From assembly GCA_039621445.1 (NCBI GenBank), contig CP154955.1, positions 21,379,823 through 21,443,822 on the forward strand: DNA of 64,000 nucleotides. Direction: 5' to 3'. The stretch comes from Euglena gracilis. Its lineage: Eukaryota; Euglenida; Euglenophyceae; Euglenales. Position numbers and translations under genes: made by a program. The notes under the pieces are model-generated. The model was not told where the DNA came from, made no database searches, and saw only the letters and a list, made by a program, of their open reading frames with translations. Shown here piece by piece: positions 30,401 to 41,582 of this stretch (its first letter is position 1; each line of letters opens with the position of its first letter).

Positions 30401-30765
30401 CAAATAGCAGTTCCCTTATCATTATGTGTATATAATTCTATACCAATGTTCTAATAAATCATCCTTGATACTGCGCATGAAATAGGCATGTCTTCACATT
30501 GTCTTCAGCGACCCCACGTAGCCATGCTTCTGCCCCAGCAAACTGCAAACTAAAATTTGCTTGCGAATTACTGGCGTAATTATTCAACACAAAATAAACT
30601 AAAATTTTAATTGAATGTTATTTTGCTCGACTTTATAAGGTACTGACCTAAGAAGGATGCTTACAAGCTAATTTTTGGAAAATGAAAGCAGTTAAAAGTT
30701 TTAGTTTTGGATGAAACAGATTGCTCCTACATATTTAACTTAACAACTTAAAATTATATACATTA
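30400..30765. other. AT-rich leader of the transferred block
   Basis: A+T rises at about 30420. No frame was recognised. It may be non-coding bacterial DNA upstream of the TraA-like gene, or host intron. Confidence 0.35.
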
Positions 30766-30774
30766 TTTATGGCA

Positions 30775-31580
30775 ATGCAACTTGCAAGGGGTAGAGAGAG
30801 TACACCATAGTCAAGGTAAGAACGCTTACTGTAGAAATGCATACAATGCCAGAGTAAAGATTAACTATGTAACCACCAATATCACTTGCACTTTTGAGAG
30901 GCTACAAGATGATGTTTACCATGAAATTCTATTGCCAAGCTACGTAAATTTGAAATTTAAACAAATAAATATATTTGCGAATGAACTAGAAATTACTGAA
31001 AAACGCAAAAATAGCCAATTATATAAAGAGTATGTATTAGCTTTACAAGATGATACAAATATTTAGCTAGATATCATAAAAGAAATGATTGATGAGTTCA
31101 TTAAAACAAATCGTTTCATAAAGGAAGGCCTAGGAGTGGAAGTTGATATTCATAAACCTCATGAAGGAACACAAAATTGGCATGTTCATTTATTGCTCAC
31201 TACTTATCGGTTTCGAGAATATGGGTTAGGCTTGGGAGAGAAAGCTCGTGACTTAGAGCCTCAGGTTAGAGGTGGGAAAAATATTATGTGCAATCACATA
31301 ATGAAATTAATACTGACGAATTATGGAGGGACATTCAGAATGAAATATTTGAACGATATGGTTTAGAAGATCGGGTTGATGCAATTTCCAAGACGCCTGG
31401 AGTGCATTTGAGGCCGGTTAGGATGCGAAGATTGATGAATGAAGCTGCACAATTTCATGAAGAGCGAAGAGTAAAGATCTTAGGTGTTAGAAACACTAAC
31501 AATTTATTAGATCTCAGTACTGAAAATAAAGCAGTTTTTTGAGCTCAAGATTTAGAAAAAGAACTTGTTAGCTTTTCTTT
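30775..31580 (+). pseudogene. TraA-like conjugative relaxase, N-terminal MobA/MobL domain
   Basis: Conjugative relaxases of this group nick plasmid or integrative-element DNA at its transfer origin and lead it into a recipient cell. The frame shows SQGKNAYCRNAYNARVKI near the start, VYHEILLPSYVNLKFKQINI, EKRKNSQLYKEYVLALQDD, GLGVEVDIHKPHEGTQNWHV (the metal-binding HxH loop, here W-H-V-H) and GEKARDLEPQVR. After a frameshift near 31285 it continues QSHNEINTDELWRDIQNEIF and GLEDRVDAISKTPGVHLRPV. This layout is typical of TraA of Rickettsiales amplified genetic elements. At least two stops and one frameshift make it a pseudogene. A+T-rich codons differ from all host exons. Confidence 0.85.
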
Positions 31581-31597
31581 TCGTGGAACATTGATGA

Positions 31598-31771
31598 TAG
31601 GGGTTTTTTTTTAGTCTTGGACCCCAGGGGAGGGTGGGTCCGGCTGAGCCCCCCCCCTGGGGGGTCACCCCAGGGGGGTATACACTTTGGCGCCAAAAAG
31701 TTTTGAAAAAGTTGAATGGGTCCCCGGGTGGGTGAGTGGGGCTCCCCCCGGTCTTAAAAAATAAAACCCTG
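31598..31771. mobile_element. CAGGGGTTTTTT-type element inside the TraA-like gene
   Basis: It starts TAGGGGTTTTTTTTTAGTCT and ends GTCTTAAAAAATAAAACCCTG, with GGTGGGTCCGGCTGAGCCCC inside, so it belongs to the family of 18120-18402. No 8-bp duplication is seen, because the right flank is other host DNA. It marks the left edge of the host DNA that splits the TraA-like gene. Confidence 0.7.
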
Positions 31772-33110
31772 CTCTCGACTACCTCCAAAGTGGCATACTT
31801 CAGGGCACACTTTGGCCAGTCAGTTTGGTGGTGGTGGACAGCTGTGCACCAACAGTTGCTTGGGTTGTTAGTGGACGGTGGTCCCTCACATCAAAATGCA
31901 GTTGTTGAAGGCATCTTTAGTGGTTCCTGTAAACTTAAAATTTGCACAGGTGACCCCCCGTGACCCCTTCCCACCCCCCTCTGAACCTTGTTTGCAATCT
32001 TTTGGTTTCTGTAGGGTTTGCTGCCATGGTTCCCACTTCTTTGCCGCCTCTCTTTTGAGAGCCGCTTGGCTCTGCGAAGTTTTGAGCTCAAAACTGTAAT
32101 ACAATTAACATTTTTTGTGCAGAATTCTGAACCAAAATTTACTGTGATATTTTCCTTGACAACATTTAATCATGCCCAAATCATTCACAAAATACAATGC
32201 CGGGTGCCTTTGTGTACATTCGGGGTGGATGTTGTGTTTTGAGATTTCATGGTCTGTAATTTGTGGAGACTCGGCATTTGTTTTTTGGCGGATGAAATCA
32301 ATGAAAAAAAAGAAGTCTTGCAATTTGCCATGGAATTAGTTTTCAGCAAAATTCAGTTTGGTGAATTCATTATACCTTGGTATGATTCAGGTATGGAAAT
32401 GGAAGGTGATTCCTTTGCTCGCCTTCACAGACAACAAGTTCGAAGTGACGGCAAGCTGTGGGACCAGAGTTGGCACTTTGCAGGAGGAGCTGCTGCAAAT
32501 GTTCAGCCTGAATGAGGCAGCCCTTATTGTTCTATTGCTTGCGAATGTTATGCACACACATACCACACCATTTCACATTGTGCATGAGAGTATGTTGTCG
32601 TGCGAATCCCCCTCCAAACTTGAAGCCCCATGAAGAAATCCCCTTTCAAATAAGAAGAATATTTGCATTTACCTCGTCTGAATGAGGGACATTCTCCTAT
32701 TGTTAGGACTGAATCCAGCATTTTCCTTTTGTCCTTAACACTTGCCCCGCCAGATGATATCCTGACGTTCTATGCTCGGCGCCACGTCAGTGGCCATTTC
32801 GTTCTGAGTATGCTCTTGCCATGGGGATAGGCAGTAGGCAGTAGGCATTGCATGGTCAAGTTTGTGAAAGAATAGATCCCACTAGCACCAAATCCTGAGG
32901 TGGAACCATATTGAGAAAGCAAAAAAGACATCATGAACTATCGGAGCCGAGACTTTTTTTGAAGGATGAGTAAAGCCTGTAAGAGCATGAATATGCAGGG
33001 CTTGGAGCTTTCAATCATATTCAAAATTGCGAGCTTTTGACATTGAAAGCATGAAGGCCTGATGTTCTTGATCCTTTGAACATTCAGTGCAAAATCCAGC
33101 AACAAGAAAT
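31772..33110 (+). pseudogene. Host gene segment inserted in the TraA-like gene
   Basis: This part carries a duplicate of 27.6-28.3 kb: an exon at 32431-32633 (acceptor CTCGCCTTCACAG, frame KFEVTASCGTRVGTLQEELL), then TTCTATGCTCGGCGCCACGT at 32770 and GTTTGTGAAAGAATAGATCC at 32860. Composition is host-like. It interrupts the bacterial-type frame between residues that are adjacent in the family, so it arrived after the transfer. An unrelated stretch at 31780-32400 has no recognised content. Confidence 0.6.
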
Positions 33111-33119
33111 AATTAATAA

Positions 33120-34930
33120 TGTTCTTCTTTGGCTCTTTATTATAATTATGGTGGAGATGCTGAGGTATTTACTACGGTGGAGATTAGAAAAAAAGAAGAG
33201 CCATGAGGATCCTTGATCGAATATACAATACCAGAGCCCAGGTTAGACAGCCGTTAGGCAGCCGTTGCTGAATGATCGGAAAGAGGGGTGATTAGTGGAC
33301 ATCAAGCTAAACCTTTACTTCATCTGTTGGGAGATAAGATGTTTCCGCACTCCTTTAGAATTTTAGAGGGGCGAGCAGGGACTGGTAAAAATCATTATCT
33401 AATGGGAGAATTAAGAGAGTTCTTGGAGCGTTGTCACAAAATTATTGGGTTGGCTCCTACCCATAGAGCTGTTGCAGAGCTTAAAACTGATGGTTATGAG
33501 CCATAAGAGGTTTCTTATTTAAATACAAATATGGCAGGATACCCGTCGATGAGGACATGGAAGAGACATGATTAAATGGCTTGCTCGAAGAGCTTGCCAT
33601 AAAACAGTCTCGATTGTCTGAAGAGCCGCCGGATAGTCGTTGCCATGAAAACACAACGGTGTAAAATCAAAGTGGAGCTTTTGGGAGCGTAGTGACCTTA
33701 AGCGAGGCAGATGACCGGCGACTGAAAACTAGGGCGTCGCACATACGAGTGCTTTTGTTGCATATGGATGTGCATCATTATTCCGCGAGTGCGCAACACA
33801 ATCATCCTCAAAGCAATTTATTTGTAATAGATGAAGCTGGGATGGTTGGTACAGAAACATGGGTGGAGTTTTCAAAGATAATATTTGCCACATATTCAGA
33901 GTTAGTGCTATCTGGCGATGATTTACAATTACCATCAGTTGAGCGCGGTGGAATTGTTACCATAATGGTATAGATATAAATCAGCGATCCTAAATATAGT
34001 TATTAGGCAAAAACATAACTGGGGGTGAGAAGTGAGTCGGGCCTTTGCTCAAGGTGATGTAGCACAAAACGTTAGCATTTTACAAGAAAACGGTAAGCTT
34101 AAGATGATAATAATAAACATGTATCGATGTCTCAGTTATTGTCTCAGACTGGTCTATCTGTACAGAACAGTTGACAAATCGGCTGATTTTAACAATTGCC
34201 AGTAAAGATGTAGATGTATTTAATCAGGGTGCCAGAGAAATATTAATATTACAAGGAGTGATTAAAGCAGCCGAGTTTGCAATTAGTAACTCAGCAACTA
34301 AAATCCTTTTTGGGTGTGGGGATCGAATTGTACTAACTGAAACCAACAAAGAATTAAAGATAAAAAAATGGTGATTTTGGTGCGATTACAGCGATTTGTT
34401 GTTATAAACTTAAAATTTCTTTTGATAACGGACAAAAGTTGACAGTTAATCCTACTGAAATTAATTCTAAACATGGCCATACTGTTACTATATTTTAAGC
34501 GCTAGGAGCATCAATCAAAGAAGTTTATGTGCTACATAATGGTTTTTCCACTAGGAATAATGCGTACGTAGAGATGAGTCAACATATTGAAGATTTGCAT
34601 GTCTACGCCAATAGGGAAGCGACTAGAAATGAGATTATTTCAATGGAGCAATTATCCAGAGACAGAGAGAGAGAGAGGTAATTGAAAGCGGCACTTCTAT
34701 ATTTGGCACAATAAAATGTTGAGTTAAAGACGGGACTGACTGGTTTTATGAAAATGAAGAATATTATGAGATTGAGTTACTGATACTATAAGATCAGTAA
34801 TTAATGAAAACTATCACGAATTGCAACAAGTGGTTGGTTTAGAGAAAGAATTTGCCCATAAGGCTACTCATAAAAATCATATCGCAGCAAACTGTCAGGA
34901 ATTCACTTGCTCGGGCCAGTTAAAGATATC
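33120..34930 (+). pseudogene. TraA-like helicase domain, broken
   Basis: It resumes with GDAEVFTTVEIRKKEE and DRIYNTRAQV, then HSFRILEGRAGTGKNHYLMG (Walker A), IIGLAPTHRAVAELKTDGYE, NLFVIDEAGMVGTETWVEFS (Walker B), LVLSGDDLQLPSVERGG (motif III), then IRQ, SRAFAQGDVAQNVSILQENG, and TIASKDVDVFNQGAREILIL. The C-terminal part has CGDRIVLTETNKELKI, YVLHNGFSTRNNAYVEMSQH and EDLHVYANREATRN, as in RecD/TrwC-type helicases fused to relaxases. There are many stops and frameshifts, and about 200 bp of extra sequence lies between motifs I and II. Remains fade near 34930. No neighbouring transfer gene (TraD, TraI/N region) was found. Confidence 0.85.
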
Positions 34931-35097
34931 AGACTAATGGAAATATCACAAAGGAACGAAGCATCACTACAAATAAAAGCAACAAACGGCACACCCATAC
35001 TGCACAATGGAAAGAAAAACACCCAGAGAGGCTAAACTGGAGAGAGGGCGGTCGGGTAGTATTGGAGTATGGGAATTGGGTTGTGTTTTGAGAGAAC

Positions 35098-35190
35098 CTG
35101 AGACTGTTCGGCGAAGTTGCGTTGCAGCTCCTGCAACTTGACAATGTACGCATGGGGGTCGGCGCGAAGGGCACATATTTCAGCATACAC
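35098..35190 (-). CDS. Unknown host gene, exon 4
   Basis: A 93-bp exon after TGACATG..GTCAG, ending TCTCAG|GTTCTC. It reads VYAEICALRADPHAYIVKLQ and ELQRNFAEQSQ, a long amphipathic helix. Phase 0 at both ends fits exon 3. The gene continues downstream, toward or past the bacterial-type block, in exons I could not place. Confidence 0.6.
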
Positions 35191-35314
35191 CTGACATGGA
35201 TGACATTTGCTAGATACAATCTCTGCAGTACAAAGGTAGGTGCATGGACCAATTCACCGATACATGTATACCTGCTACCAAACAACAAGATGGCAGCAAG
35301 AAGCAAATCAAAAC

Positions 35315-35382
35315 CTGGTTCACAATCCATGCTTGGTTGACAGAGAACTTCAGCAGGAAATCCAGCTCCACGCTGTCGTCCG
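35315..35382 (-). CDS. Unknown host gene, exon 3
   Basis: The acceptor TGTTCACAG and the donor AACCAG|GTTTTG give the frame DDSVELDFLLKFSVNQAWIV. Phase 1 at the start fits exon 2 and phase 0 at the end fits exon 4. No family was recognised. Confidence 0.6.
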
Positions 35383-35399
35383 CTGTGAACAGAGAAAAT

Positions 35400-35660
35400 G
35401 ACGAAATGGGATTTGGAACAAGAGCAGACCACCCACAAAGACCAGGAAGGGAATGCCTTTGGGTGAGTCACGCCTCGTCGGGGGAGGGCATCCCAGCACA
35501 CCAGTGCTTGGCTTCACCGGTCTGGCGACCTGTTGGGGGATGACCTGCACGGTTTTCCCACTGCCAAGCTCCAGGTCAGGAAACCCCTGCGAGGGGAGGG
35601 TGCGTCCAAACCCCAAGAATAATATACCTCCTTCCTTTGCCCAAAAACAAACAACAACAG
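35400..35660. other. Intron with an unassigned open frame
   Basis: The minus frame GFPDLELGSGKTVQVIPQQV, then ARPVKPSTGVLG, looks protein-like but is in the wrong phase for the adjacent exons. Confidence 0.3.
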
Positions 35661-35670
35661 CTGCTGCAAT

Positions 35671-35708
<38 letters not shown>

Positions 35709-35712
35709 ACAA
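35660..35712. repeat. CAG/CAA trinucleotide repeat
   Basis: Nine or more CAG units are followed by CAA units, in an intron of the minus-strand gene. Confidence 0.9.
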
Positions 35713-36158
35713 CAATAACAATTTTAATTCCCCAAAACCACTAGTGTAAGCAGAATACCTGAAGCTCTGTGCACAAACATGTCCAAAAATAGCTTTGAAA
35801 TAGAATCTTTCATCGTTTCTTATTGTTGTTCCCCCATTGTTCCCCCAATTTGCGTTCTGGAAATATGCGGAGAATGCCCTCCCCCCACACCAGGACAAGA
35901 TTGGCACTGATTCATATTCTCCTGAATGCATTTGTGGACACCCATTCGGCACCCAGCACAACAATAAACCATAAAACAATAAAGAAACTCTTGGGATTCG
36001 AAGAGAATATTCCATTGATGAAATAATGGGAAATTAGTGGGGGGGAAATTGCATTCCCCCCCACGCCCGCCGTGGTCATCCAAAAACGGTGCTGAAGTGA
36101 CCCTTTTTGGGGCCCAGCCAACGGAGCCTTGGGGGTGCACCTCCACGTGGTAGGTAAC

Positions 36159-36245
36159 CAGCCAAGTTGGCGAAGTAGTCGGTGGCGAAGACGTTGAACT
36201 GCTCCGTGCTGTCCAGCTTCCTGGCCTTGGCTGCCTTCGGCAGCT
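36159..36245 (-). CDS. Unknown host gene, exon 2
   Basis: An 87-bp exon with acceptor GCTTTGGGCCCTCAG and donor GGCTG|GTTACC. It reads LPKAAKARKLDSTEQFNVFA and TDYFANLA. It is phase 1 on both sides. Another candidate exon at 35500-35600 (GFPDLELGSGKTVQVIPQQ) does not fit the phase and is left out. Confidence 0.6.
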
Positions 36246-36516
36246 CTGAGGGCCCAAAGCAGGAGCACAACATGTTTTGGTCATGCGCTCAGGAGCAGGA
36301 TCTTTTTTTGGAACCATGCTTGCCATCCCTCCTTATGCAATTCCGCAAGAAAATACCAATGATGATGATGCATTGTCGTCACGCGGGAGAGAAAACCAAG
36401 GGAAATAATGACATTCTGCGACCTGAGACTGGGCAGACATCGAACAACTTCCACGCTCACTGACACTCTATGCATTTTGGGAAAATTTTTTTTCAATAAC
36501 TTCTCGCAGCACACAC

Positions 36517-36556
36517 CCTTCACCACCACAATGTTCCTGCCCTGCACCTCAGACAT
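36517..36556 (-). CDS. Unknown host gene, start exon
   Basis: A 40-bp first exon: an ATG at 36556 opens MSEVQGRNIVVVK and ends at AAGG|GTGTGT in phase 1, matching exon 2. The short start exon is typical of the other genes in the window. The four exons together encode about 95 residues of a small, helix-rich protein or the N-terminal part of a larger one. Confidence 0.5.
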
Positions 36557-36559
36557 TGT

Positions 36560-37046
36560 GTGGGAGACTCAGGGCACAAAGACAAAGGTAGCCATCACAT
36601 CACTGAGATGGTAAACGGCACGTGAGGTGAGAGCGGCTGTCTGCGTTGGAAAACAGCACTCCAGCTGAAGAAAAACCCAAAATAACACCCATTCCAAAGG
36701 CAAACCCCCCTTAAATTTTGACCAGGGCAGTCCTTAAGCAATAAAAAAAAAAAACTCTGCTGTCCCAGCACACTCAATAAAGATATACAGGAAAATGGGC
36801 AAAGAATTTTCGTATTCTTCGGTGAGAACAGGTCGACATCAGGGGAAAAAAATGATTCTTGGCATCCTTGGACCATCGCCCATCCACCTAAATCATCAAA
36901 AAGTGTGTTTTTTGGACTTTTTGTTTTTGGACCCCGTTCAAATCCCAGTCCGGCCCTTGATCGGCCCTTTGGCCGAAAGGGGGGCGGTTCTTAAGAAAAT
37001 GAAAAAAAAAACTTTCCTGTCCCTTAAAGACCGCCCTGATTTAGAC
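36560..37046. other. Intergenic, with an element-like pair of ends
   Basis: CAGGGCAGTCCTTAAG at about 36723 and CTTAAAGACCGCCCTGAT at about 37024 are inverted, so 36722-37040 may be another TIR element. CTTAAG with GACCGCCCTGAT also occurs near 19490-19550. Confidence 0.4.
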
Positions 37047-37054
37047 ACTCCGAC

Positions 37055-37631
37055 CAGGCTTTTGCTTAAGGACCCTGGGGAGAGGGTACTGCCTAGCCAA
37101 TCGGCTAGAAAATGAAAAAAGTGGACTAGCTAGACCCCCTAGACCTCCCCCCCGGGGGGGGGGGGGGGGGGGGGTGGGGGGCCGTGGTGGGTGGCGGGGC
37201 GGGGGGGGGGGGGCGGCGGGGCGGGTGGGGGGGGGGGGGGGAGGGGGTGGTTTGCGGGGAGGTGGGGGGGGGGGGGGGGGTCCCCTGGACTGGAAAAAAA
37301 GGTCCGGGGGTCCCCTGGACTGGAAAAAAAATTTTCCTCCGGCGCTGCGCGCCAGAGGAAAAATGAGGTTTTTAACAGGTTTTTTGGCTGATTTTGTCCC
37401 AAAAATTCCCAAAAATGGCCAAAACGGGCATTTTGGGCCATTTTTGGGGGTCCCAAAAAAAATTTTCGGCGCTTCGCGCCGGTCACTGGAAAAAAAAATT
37501 CCACTAGCTAGCCCTGCTAGCAGACCCCCCTCCCGGGGGGTCTGCTAGAAAACCCACTAGCCAAATTTGGACTAGCTGCAGTCCAGCCCCCCCCCCCGGG
37601 GGGGTACTGCAATCCCTTAAGCAAAAGCCTG
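37055..37631. mobile_element. hAT-like element I copy 2, 8-bp TSD
   Basis: The ends CAGGCTTTTGCTTAAGGACC and CTTAAGCAAAAGCCTG are flanked by ACTCCGAC at 37047-37054 and 37632-37639. The arms contain the palindrome GCCAATCGGCTAG and G runs of up to 24. It shares its core (GGTTTTTTGGCTGATTTT, TTCGCGCCGGTCACTGG) with 24176-24585. Confidence 0.95.
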
Positions 37632-37639
37632 ACTCCGAC

Positions 37640-38031
37640 CCTTATAATTTGAAAAATGTAGCCACATGAATCTCCTGGGTTCCACCTTGTCATATTGGGT
37701 GGCAATTTGACACTTTCCTGTGGAATCCACCTGGGGGTGGGGGCTGCAATGGAGGTTGTCCAGAGAAAAAGGCCCAAATGGACAAAAACAGGCCGTTTTC
37801 TGGGCTACCCCCCGGGGGGGGGGGGGCAGTGGTAGTCACTGGGGAGGGTTTTTGGCCTCGCCTTTCGAGGTGCCTGCTTGGTGGCTGCTGTTTAAACGCA
37901 CCTTGCCAAACATCATCATGATAAAAAATACAGCGCAAAACTGGGCCATTTGGGGGGGGGGCTCATGACAAAAATCCTTGACGACCACACCAACCCTGAG
38001 TAGATAAATTGGGTTGCGGTTCCTCAAAAGG
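37640..38031. other. No supported gene
   Basis: Short frames only. A poly-G run lies near 37815. Confidence 0.4.
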
Positions 38032-38039
38032 AGTGTGAC

Positions 38040-38542
38040 CAGGGGTTTTCTTAAGGACCCCCGGGGGGGGGGTCCAGCCTCCGGCTGGCAAAAAGGCTGC
38101 TGGCTGGAAATGAGCTGCTGGCTGGACCCCCCCCCCCGGGGGCTAGGGGGGGGAGGGGGGGTCCGGGGCTGGAGCGGGCTGGGCTGGGCTGGGTCGGTGA
38201 AAAACAAAATTTTCTGACAAAATTTCGCCGTTTTCGACATTTTGATGAATGGATCTGGATCAAGGCTGGGAGGCCGTGATGGGGGAGGCTGTGATGAGGG
38301 GGAAAAATGCAGGGATGGGTGACCTGGGCAGCCCATTTGGCTGGCCAGCCTGCGGCCGGCTGGGACGGCCTTCGGCCTTCTGGCCCAGCCTCCGGCCGGG
38401 CTGGACCCGACTTTATTTCACTCGACCCCGGGGGGGGGGCTCCCAGCCCGAATTTGGGCTGCTGGCTGGATTTGAGCTGCTGGCTGGCTGGACCCCCCCC
38501 CCCCCGGGGGATGGGGTGCCCTCCGGCTTAAGAAAACCCCTG
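38040..38542. mobile_element. hAT-like element H, 8-bp TSD
   Basis: It starts CAGGGGTTTTCTTAAGGACC and ends CTTAAGAAAACCCCTG, flanked by AGTGTGAC on both sides (right copy 38543-38550). The interior repeats GAGCTGCTGGCTGGA and CAGCCTCCGGCtGGC. Confidence 0.9.
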
Positions 38543-38550
38543 AGTGTGAC

Positions 38551-39790
38551 CATCGCAAATCACAGGTCAACAAACGAGAGGGCAAGAACGGTGTTCCTCC
38601 AAACAAAAAGAAAACATCATCAATGAAGAGCCCGCTTCACACCACCAACATCTTAATAGAGCACAATGCCGTTCCATCAACCAGTTGACACAATTGATCA
38701 GCAATATCGATATCGGCGGCCCTGGTCAACACCAGGCATGCGCTCACATCCAACCGGGGCATGCCTGGCTCATCAGGCAGGGAGGGGGTGGGGAGGGCTC
38801 CGCGTGTTCTGACAAGGCCACGTTACCGACAAGAGCGAACCAAGCCACTAATGTACACCGCTGTGGGAGGGCTGGGGTTAGGGACTAGGCTCAGGCGCAG
38901 CTAACACCGTCGGAGACAAATGTACGGCAGGGGGGGGGGCATGAAGGAGGTGAGGAGGACAGACATTGAAATCTTCGGAGTCGGCCACGTCATTTTACCG
39001 GACGTCGGGTATTCTTAATGACGGCCTCCAACTGTGTTGACAGGGAAACCAGGCGCCTTTGACCCAAACCAACCATCCAACGTGGATGGGTGCAGGGATG
39101 TGCTGCTCCTTGACCTAATGGTTCAAAAAATCCACTCACCAACAAACTGACTCTCACCGCCCCACAATCCCCAACTCAACGTGTCGGCCACGGAGAAGGG
39201 GTCAAAATAAATGCAGCTGGGGGGGCACCCCCATCCCTAAACAGTGGCATGCCCAAAATGAACCGTTTGCAGCTGGGCGCAAAGCGCCATGCCGAAATAC
39301 CTTACTCCCCCAGATCGACCCAAATTGCCACTTTGGGCACCTTTTTGGAGCAAAAAAAAATGAGAAAACTTCGAAAAAAATTTTCGGCGCAAAGTGCCGG
39401 AAGGAAAAATTTGACCGTTTTGGGGGTCCTCTTGGGGTCAGCTCGGACCCTTGGCAGATGGGGGGACCTCCCCCTGCGGCGCAGGTCAAGGGGGGGCACC
39501 CAAAGCAGTGACACCTCCTTGTATCGAAACCTGCCACGGTGAGTTGAGGAAATGGTCTGAAAATGAGTTGGAACGAGTGAGAAAACCCTTCTGATCTTCC
39601 GATCCAACCTTCTGAGCCGAACCACTTTGCTGATTTTTGTCCACCTTTACCAATTTGACCATAAAGGGGGACACAGGAGGGGGAGGAGACGAGGTGGAAA
39701 CCAACCAGACAGTATGGAAAAAGCTAGGGGGTCAATGACAAAACAAATGTAAGAGAAGGATTGTCTCTTGTCACTAGAAACAAGAGGGTG
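38551..39790. other. No supported gene
   Basis: There are open frames on both strands. 39220-39510 carries GGGGGGCACCCCCA at one end and GGGGGGGCACCCAAAG at the other with GCGCAAAGCGCC hairpins, so it may be another TIR element. I could not fix its ends. Confidence 0.35.
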
Positions 39791-39823
39791 CCACAAGAAT
39801 TGAACCACGGAAGGCGGGCACAC

Positions 39824-39880
39824 CATCATGGGGTACACCTCCTCCGGGAGATCGATGGCAGACCTTGTGGGGCTGCTGAT
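39824..39880 (-). CDS. Alpha/beta-hydrolase gene, late exon
   Basis: The minus frame SPTRSAIDLPEEVYPMM ends at ATGATG|GTGTGC. I/H-D-L-P-x-x-(V/L)-(Y/W)-P is the motif around and after the catalytic His in the family to which the upstream exons belong (normally G-M-G-H-D-L-P). If so, the His-bearing residues lie at the end of a preceding exon or have changed. The 5' border is not fixed, and an exon between this and 41583 is probably missing from my model. Confidence 0.4.
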
Positions 39881-39898
39881 TGCCATAACCCGCCCGCC

Positions 39899-39950
39899 CC
39901 CCCACCCCCCCCCCCCCCCCCCCCCACCCCCCCAAATGAGCCGCCAAACA
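39899..39950. repeat. Poly-C tract
   Basis: A near-continuous run of about 45 C with a few A or G, in an intron of the hydrolase gene. Confidence 0.8.
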
Positions 39951-40639
39951 CCCGACCCTTGCCGATGTTCAACAAAAAAAAAGACAAATAGACTACCGCC
40001 AAAAAAAAAACAGCTCAAAAATGCACCACTTTCGAAATGTGCAATATTTCACCTTGGATATTTTTATTTCTATTCTCAAGCGCTGCAATCGACCTTGCCC
40101 AAGAAAACTTTCCATACGGAGGAGAAAATTGCAGTCTGCACAAAATGGGAGGCTAAACGCTGTTTATGAAGCGCCTATCAATCAAATTGGACACTATCCA
40201 TCGTGTATGGAGGGCACAATGCAGATGAATGGTCAGGAAAATAGCCGTCACACATGGATTTTGCAAACGACACATTTTCGAGCAATTGCTCATTATAAAG
40301 ACACAATTTCTGAGAGTATGGTGGTCTGAAAAGCAGATTTAAAACAAACTTAAAACAAATAATTCCAATTTTTTAATTCTTTTTTGGAAAAATTTCGACA
40401 TTCTCTAAAAATGTTGTAATATTTCTCCCACAAAATTTCTCACAAAAACCACCCATAATTTTTGCTTTGATTATACCCTTTAAGACTGGAGAAAAAACAC
40501 AGGAGAATAAAAATTCTGATTCTGATTCTGAAATTGGGCCGAAAATTCTTTCACCCTCCCCAAAGGGAACTGCTCTTTGCAGGTTGATAATTAACGCTTT
40601 AAAAGCAAAAGATGGCTGGTTGAAACGCAGCAGAAACGG

Positions 40640-40780
40640 GGGCAGAAGGCCTGGGCGTGACACATATGCAGCGGGGTGCTGAGGGAGCAGTTGGAGAGCG
40701 CGCTGTACAGGTCCTCTGCGTGCTCCAAGGCAGCCACCCCCGAGGGCCCCCGCTTTGGGGTCACACTCTTCCGCCAAACA
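40640..40780 (-). CDS. Exon-like frame, unassigned
   Basis: The minus frame VTPKRGPSGVAALEHAEDLY and SALSNCSLSTPLHMCHAQAF has GC-rich codons and looks protein-like. It lies between hydrolase exons, but I cannot fit its borders in phase, so it may be a missing exon or chance. Confidence 0.3.
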
Positions 40781-41582
40781 CGGTACCAGGTATGGCTGAA
40801 GGCATGCGCGGGGCGGGGGGGGGGGGGGGAGTGGCTGCCACTCTCCGCGGCGGAGGTGGCTGTGCGAATGGTATCAACGGGTCCTACACAAAGTGCACGA
40901 GGCACGCACAATTGGACATTGTTGGAACGCCAACACCTCATACATGCTGGACAAAAGAGCCATTCCAACAGTGGCAGGGTTGTGGCGAGGGCAGGGGAGG
41001 GGCTCACCCGCCATACGCCATACTATGGCGGAACATACGCCATACTATGGCACCATACGTCACACTATGGCAGAACAAAAATGTTCAAGTCACACCTGTG
41101 CTGTGAGATCTGTCAACAAATATTGTACACAAAACATACCAATACAGGAAGCAGCCCCCGCCCCAGGGAAGCGGCAGGATGAGGGGAGGCACACCACACA
41201 CAATTCAGGTTAGGGTTAGAGTTGGTGTCAACCAGGTTCCCCGGGCTTCCTGTTGCAAAAGCTGCAATGTAACACATTCTGGACCCAAAAAGAGCCCCGA
41301 TTCAGAAGAATCCGAGTTTGAATTGAAATCCCAGCGTGTTAGGATTGTTCACGGGGGTTTTAAAAGGCAGGGCGTCCCGGAACCCTTGACATTACAACAA
41401 CTACAACAAGAACATGGCCAACCAAATAAATTGGATCTGTTGGGGGATGGTATTCATAGGTCGCAGGACAAGTCCAAAATGAGACCTCATCAGAACGAGA
41501 CCCTGGAAATTTCCAGCAACAGCAGCTCTCGTTTTTGCCTTGGCGCTTCTGCAACTGGGCGGGCACTTCGATGAGAGCGCAC

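Noticed and set aside
30775-34930. Bacterial contamination of the assembly
   Set aside because: Stops throughout, host-type element and host exon copies inside the gene, and host exons on both sides make a simple contaminant unlikely, though reads across the edges are still the decisive test.
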